A stretch of 6,771 nucleotides of DNA from an uncultured Lautropia sp. GTDB taxonomy: Bacteria; Pseudomonadota; Gammaproteobacteria; Burkholderiales; Burkholderiaceae_E. The notes under the pieces are model-generated. The model searched no databases. It was not told the DNA's origin and worked only from the letters and a program-made list of their open reading frames with translations. The DNA lies in the NCBI GenBank assembly GCA_938046755.1, contig CALIXC010000085.1, forward strand, positions 1 to 6,771, given 5' to 3'. The number at the start of each line of letters is the position of its first letter. Positions within the stretch are counted from its first letter, which is position 1. Made by a program: the position numbers and the translations under genes. Shown piece by piece: positions 5,427 through 6,771 of this stretch.

Positions 5427-6771
5427 TTATTTTGCGGCGCGGTAATCCGCATCGGCTTTTTCGAAGCGTTGGCAGATTTCCTCGGCAGGCGCTTTGCCAG
5501 CCAGCGATACGACTACGGCAGTCAGGCCGCAGGCGATGAAGCCGGGGATGATTTCATACAGCGTAGCCATGCCGGCGTTGTCCAGCGCAGGATTCACCAC
5601 CTGCACCCACAGCACCACCACCGCAGCACCGGCAATCATGCCTGCCAATGCACCGTTGGGGGTCATGCGTTTCCAGAACAAGGAAAGGATAACGATGGGG
5701 CCGAATGCCGCGCCGAAGCCTGCCCAGGCAAATTCCACCAGTTGCAGCACTTTGCTTTCGGGGTCGGCGGCAATCAGGATGGCGATAACGGCCACGGCCA
5801 GCACCATGATGCGGCCAATCCACACCAATTCTTTCTGCGGCGCGTTCGGGCGCAGGAAGCCTTTGTAGAAGTCTTCGGTAATGGCGCTGGAGCACACCAA
5901 AAGCTGGCAAGACAAAGTAGACATCACGGCAGCCAGAATCGCGCTCAAAATCACGCCGGCAATCCACGGGTTAAACAACAGGGTAGACAAGGCGATGAAT
6001 ACGCGCTCATGGTTGCCCTGCATGGCAGCAGCTTGCTCGGGGTGGGCGCCGAAGTAGGCAATACCGTAATAGCCCACGGCCACTGCGCCGCCCAAGCACA
6101 AAATCATCCAAGTCATGCCGATGCGGCGCGCACCCACCAGCGATTTCACGCTTTCGGCAGCCATGAAGCGCGCCAGAATGTGCGGCTGGCCGAAGTAGCC
6201 CAAGCCCCAGGCGGCGGTGGAAATGATGCCGATGAAAGTCGTGCCGTGCAGCAGGCTGCCGTATTCCTTACCGCTGGTAGCAGCAGCGGCTTGGATGATG
6301 GCGGAAACTTCATCTGCGCCGCCCGCACCCAAATACACCATCACTGGCGTGAGGATGAGGGCGAAAATCATCAGCGTGGCCTGCACAGTGTCTGTCCAGC
6401 TTACCGCCAAGAAGCCGCCGATGAAGGTGTAGGCGATGGTGGCGCCCGCACCCAGCCACATAGCGCTGGTGTAGCTCATGTCGGTGAACAGGCTTTGGAA
6501 CAGGCGGGCACCGGCCACAATGCCGCTGGCGCAATAAATAGTGAAGAAAAACAGAATGATGAACGCGGAAATCACTTTCATCGCCTGCCCCTGCGCACCG
6601 AAACGGTGGTGGAAATAATCAGGCAGGGTGAGCGCGTTGTTGTTGTATTCGGTGTGCACGCGCAGCCGCCCGGCCACCAAGAGCCAGTTGAGATACGCGC
6701 CAATAATCAGGCCGATGGCAATCCAAGATTTGCTCAGGCCGCTCAAATACACTGCGCCCGGCAGACCCATC
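5427..6771 (-). CDS. putP: Sodium/proline symporter PutP, 5' end beyond the window
   Basis: Inner-membrane member of the solute:sodium symporter family (SSS, LeuT fold), which imports L-proline with Na+. About 447 residues are visible and align closely with E. coli PutP as I recall it: MGLPGAVYLSG at the cut end, LRVHTEYNNNALTLPDYF, FFTIYCASGIVAGARLF, FIGGFLAVSWTDTVQ, WGLGYFGQPHILARFM, and MSTLSCQLLVCSSAITEDFY, which contains the Ser/Thr pair that contributes to Na+ binding. Most of the 13 membrane spans of the family remain. About 61 N-terminal residues, including the first span and part of the Na+ site, lie outside. The ATG at 6770 is an internal methionine and not the start. The stop TAA is at 5427-5429. 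putA lies 274 bp downstream on the same strand, giving a transporter-then-enzyme order. Lysine codons are AAA in 10 of 11 cases, matching the putA N-terminal part. Confidence 0.95.
   Translation of the reverse strand, partial: MGLPGAVYLSGLSKSWIAIGLIIGAYLNWLLVAGRLRVHTEYNNNALTLPDYFHHRFGAQGQAMKVISAFIILFFFTIYCASGIVAGARLFQSLFTDMSYTSAMWLGAGATIAYTFIGGFLAVSWTDTVQATLMIFALILTPVMVYLGAGGADEVSAIIQAAAATSGKEYGSLLHGTTFIGIISTAAWGLGYFGQPHILARFMAAESVKSLVGARRIGMTWMILCLGGAVAVGYYGIAYFGAHPEQAAAMQGNHERVFIALSTLLFNPWIAGVILSAILAAVMSTLSCQLLVCSSAITEDFYKGFLRPNAPQKELVWIGRIMVLAVAVIAILIAADPESKVLQLVEFAWAGFGAAFGPIVILSLFWKRMTPNGALAGMIAGAAVVVLWVQVVNPALDNAGMATLYEIIPGFIACGLTAVVVSLAGKAPAEEICQRFEKADADYRAAK

Noticed and set aside
6768..6770. 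ATG as the putP start
   Set aside because: It is the methionine of the conserved MGLPGAV segment, which lies near residue 62 in PutP proteins. The true start is outside the window.
1..6771. CRISPR arrays, tRNA or rRNA genes, insertion sequences, phage or defence genes
   Set aside because: I saw no regularly spaced repeats, no tRNA- or rRNA-like sequence, no transposase or terminal repeats, and no defence-gene motifs on either strand. The gene content is metabolic and housekeeping.

Overview
The window reads as a mosaic of three sources, not one genome. Bases 1 to about 34-40 match the right arm of a primate Alu SINE. From there to about 3045 is high-GC bacterial DNA (hand-counted 60-base rows of 65-78% GC). 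From about 3150 to the end is lower-GC Neisseriaceae-type DNA (several rows at 50%) carrying copies of AGGCTACCTGAA, the DNA uptake sequence dialect described for Eikenella. An oral or other human-associated sample with Eikenella, a high-GC proteobacterium (a Burkholderiales such as Lautropia is a guess) and host DNA would explain the mixture. The species names are inference.

Layout. Plus strand, left: the 3' part of a CobW/COG0523-family GTP-binding protein gene (about 31-645, 5' end replaced by Alu), then a complete Nudix hydrolase gene (715-1293). A strong, symmetrical, bidirectional terminator (1352-1380) follows, with two further hairpins, between this pair and the convergent putA. Minus strand: putA (5152 down to 1493, 1219 codons, full length) for bifunctional proline dehydrogenase / glutamate-semialdehyde dehydrogenase, and upstream of it putP (to 5427), the sodium/proline symporter, cut off by the window end. 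The 274-bp putP-putA gap holds DNA uptake sequences, a perfect 15-bp inverted repeat made from two of them, and a good sigma70-type promoter for putA.

Function. PutP imports proline with sodium. PutA then oxidises it in two coupled steps to glutamate, passing electrons to the quinone pool and to NAD+. This is an ordinary proline catabolic module. PutA lacks the N-terminal ribbon-helix-helix DNA-binding domain of the enterobacterial protein, so it should not repress its own operon.

The main surprise is inside putA. The reading frame is unbroken and all catalytic motifs are present, but its composition changes abruptly around residues 670-705. By hand count 24 of 27 lysine codons are AAA before that zone and 15 of 15 are AAG after it. 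putP uses AAA like the first part, and the Nudix gene uses AAG like the second. The switch falls in the strongly conserved ISPWNFPLAIF stretch. With an Alu fragment on the same contig, an assembly or library chimera is the most likely explanation. A natural recombination event within putA is the alternative. I found no convincing new biological system.
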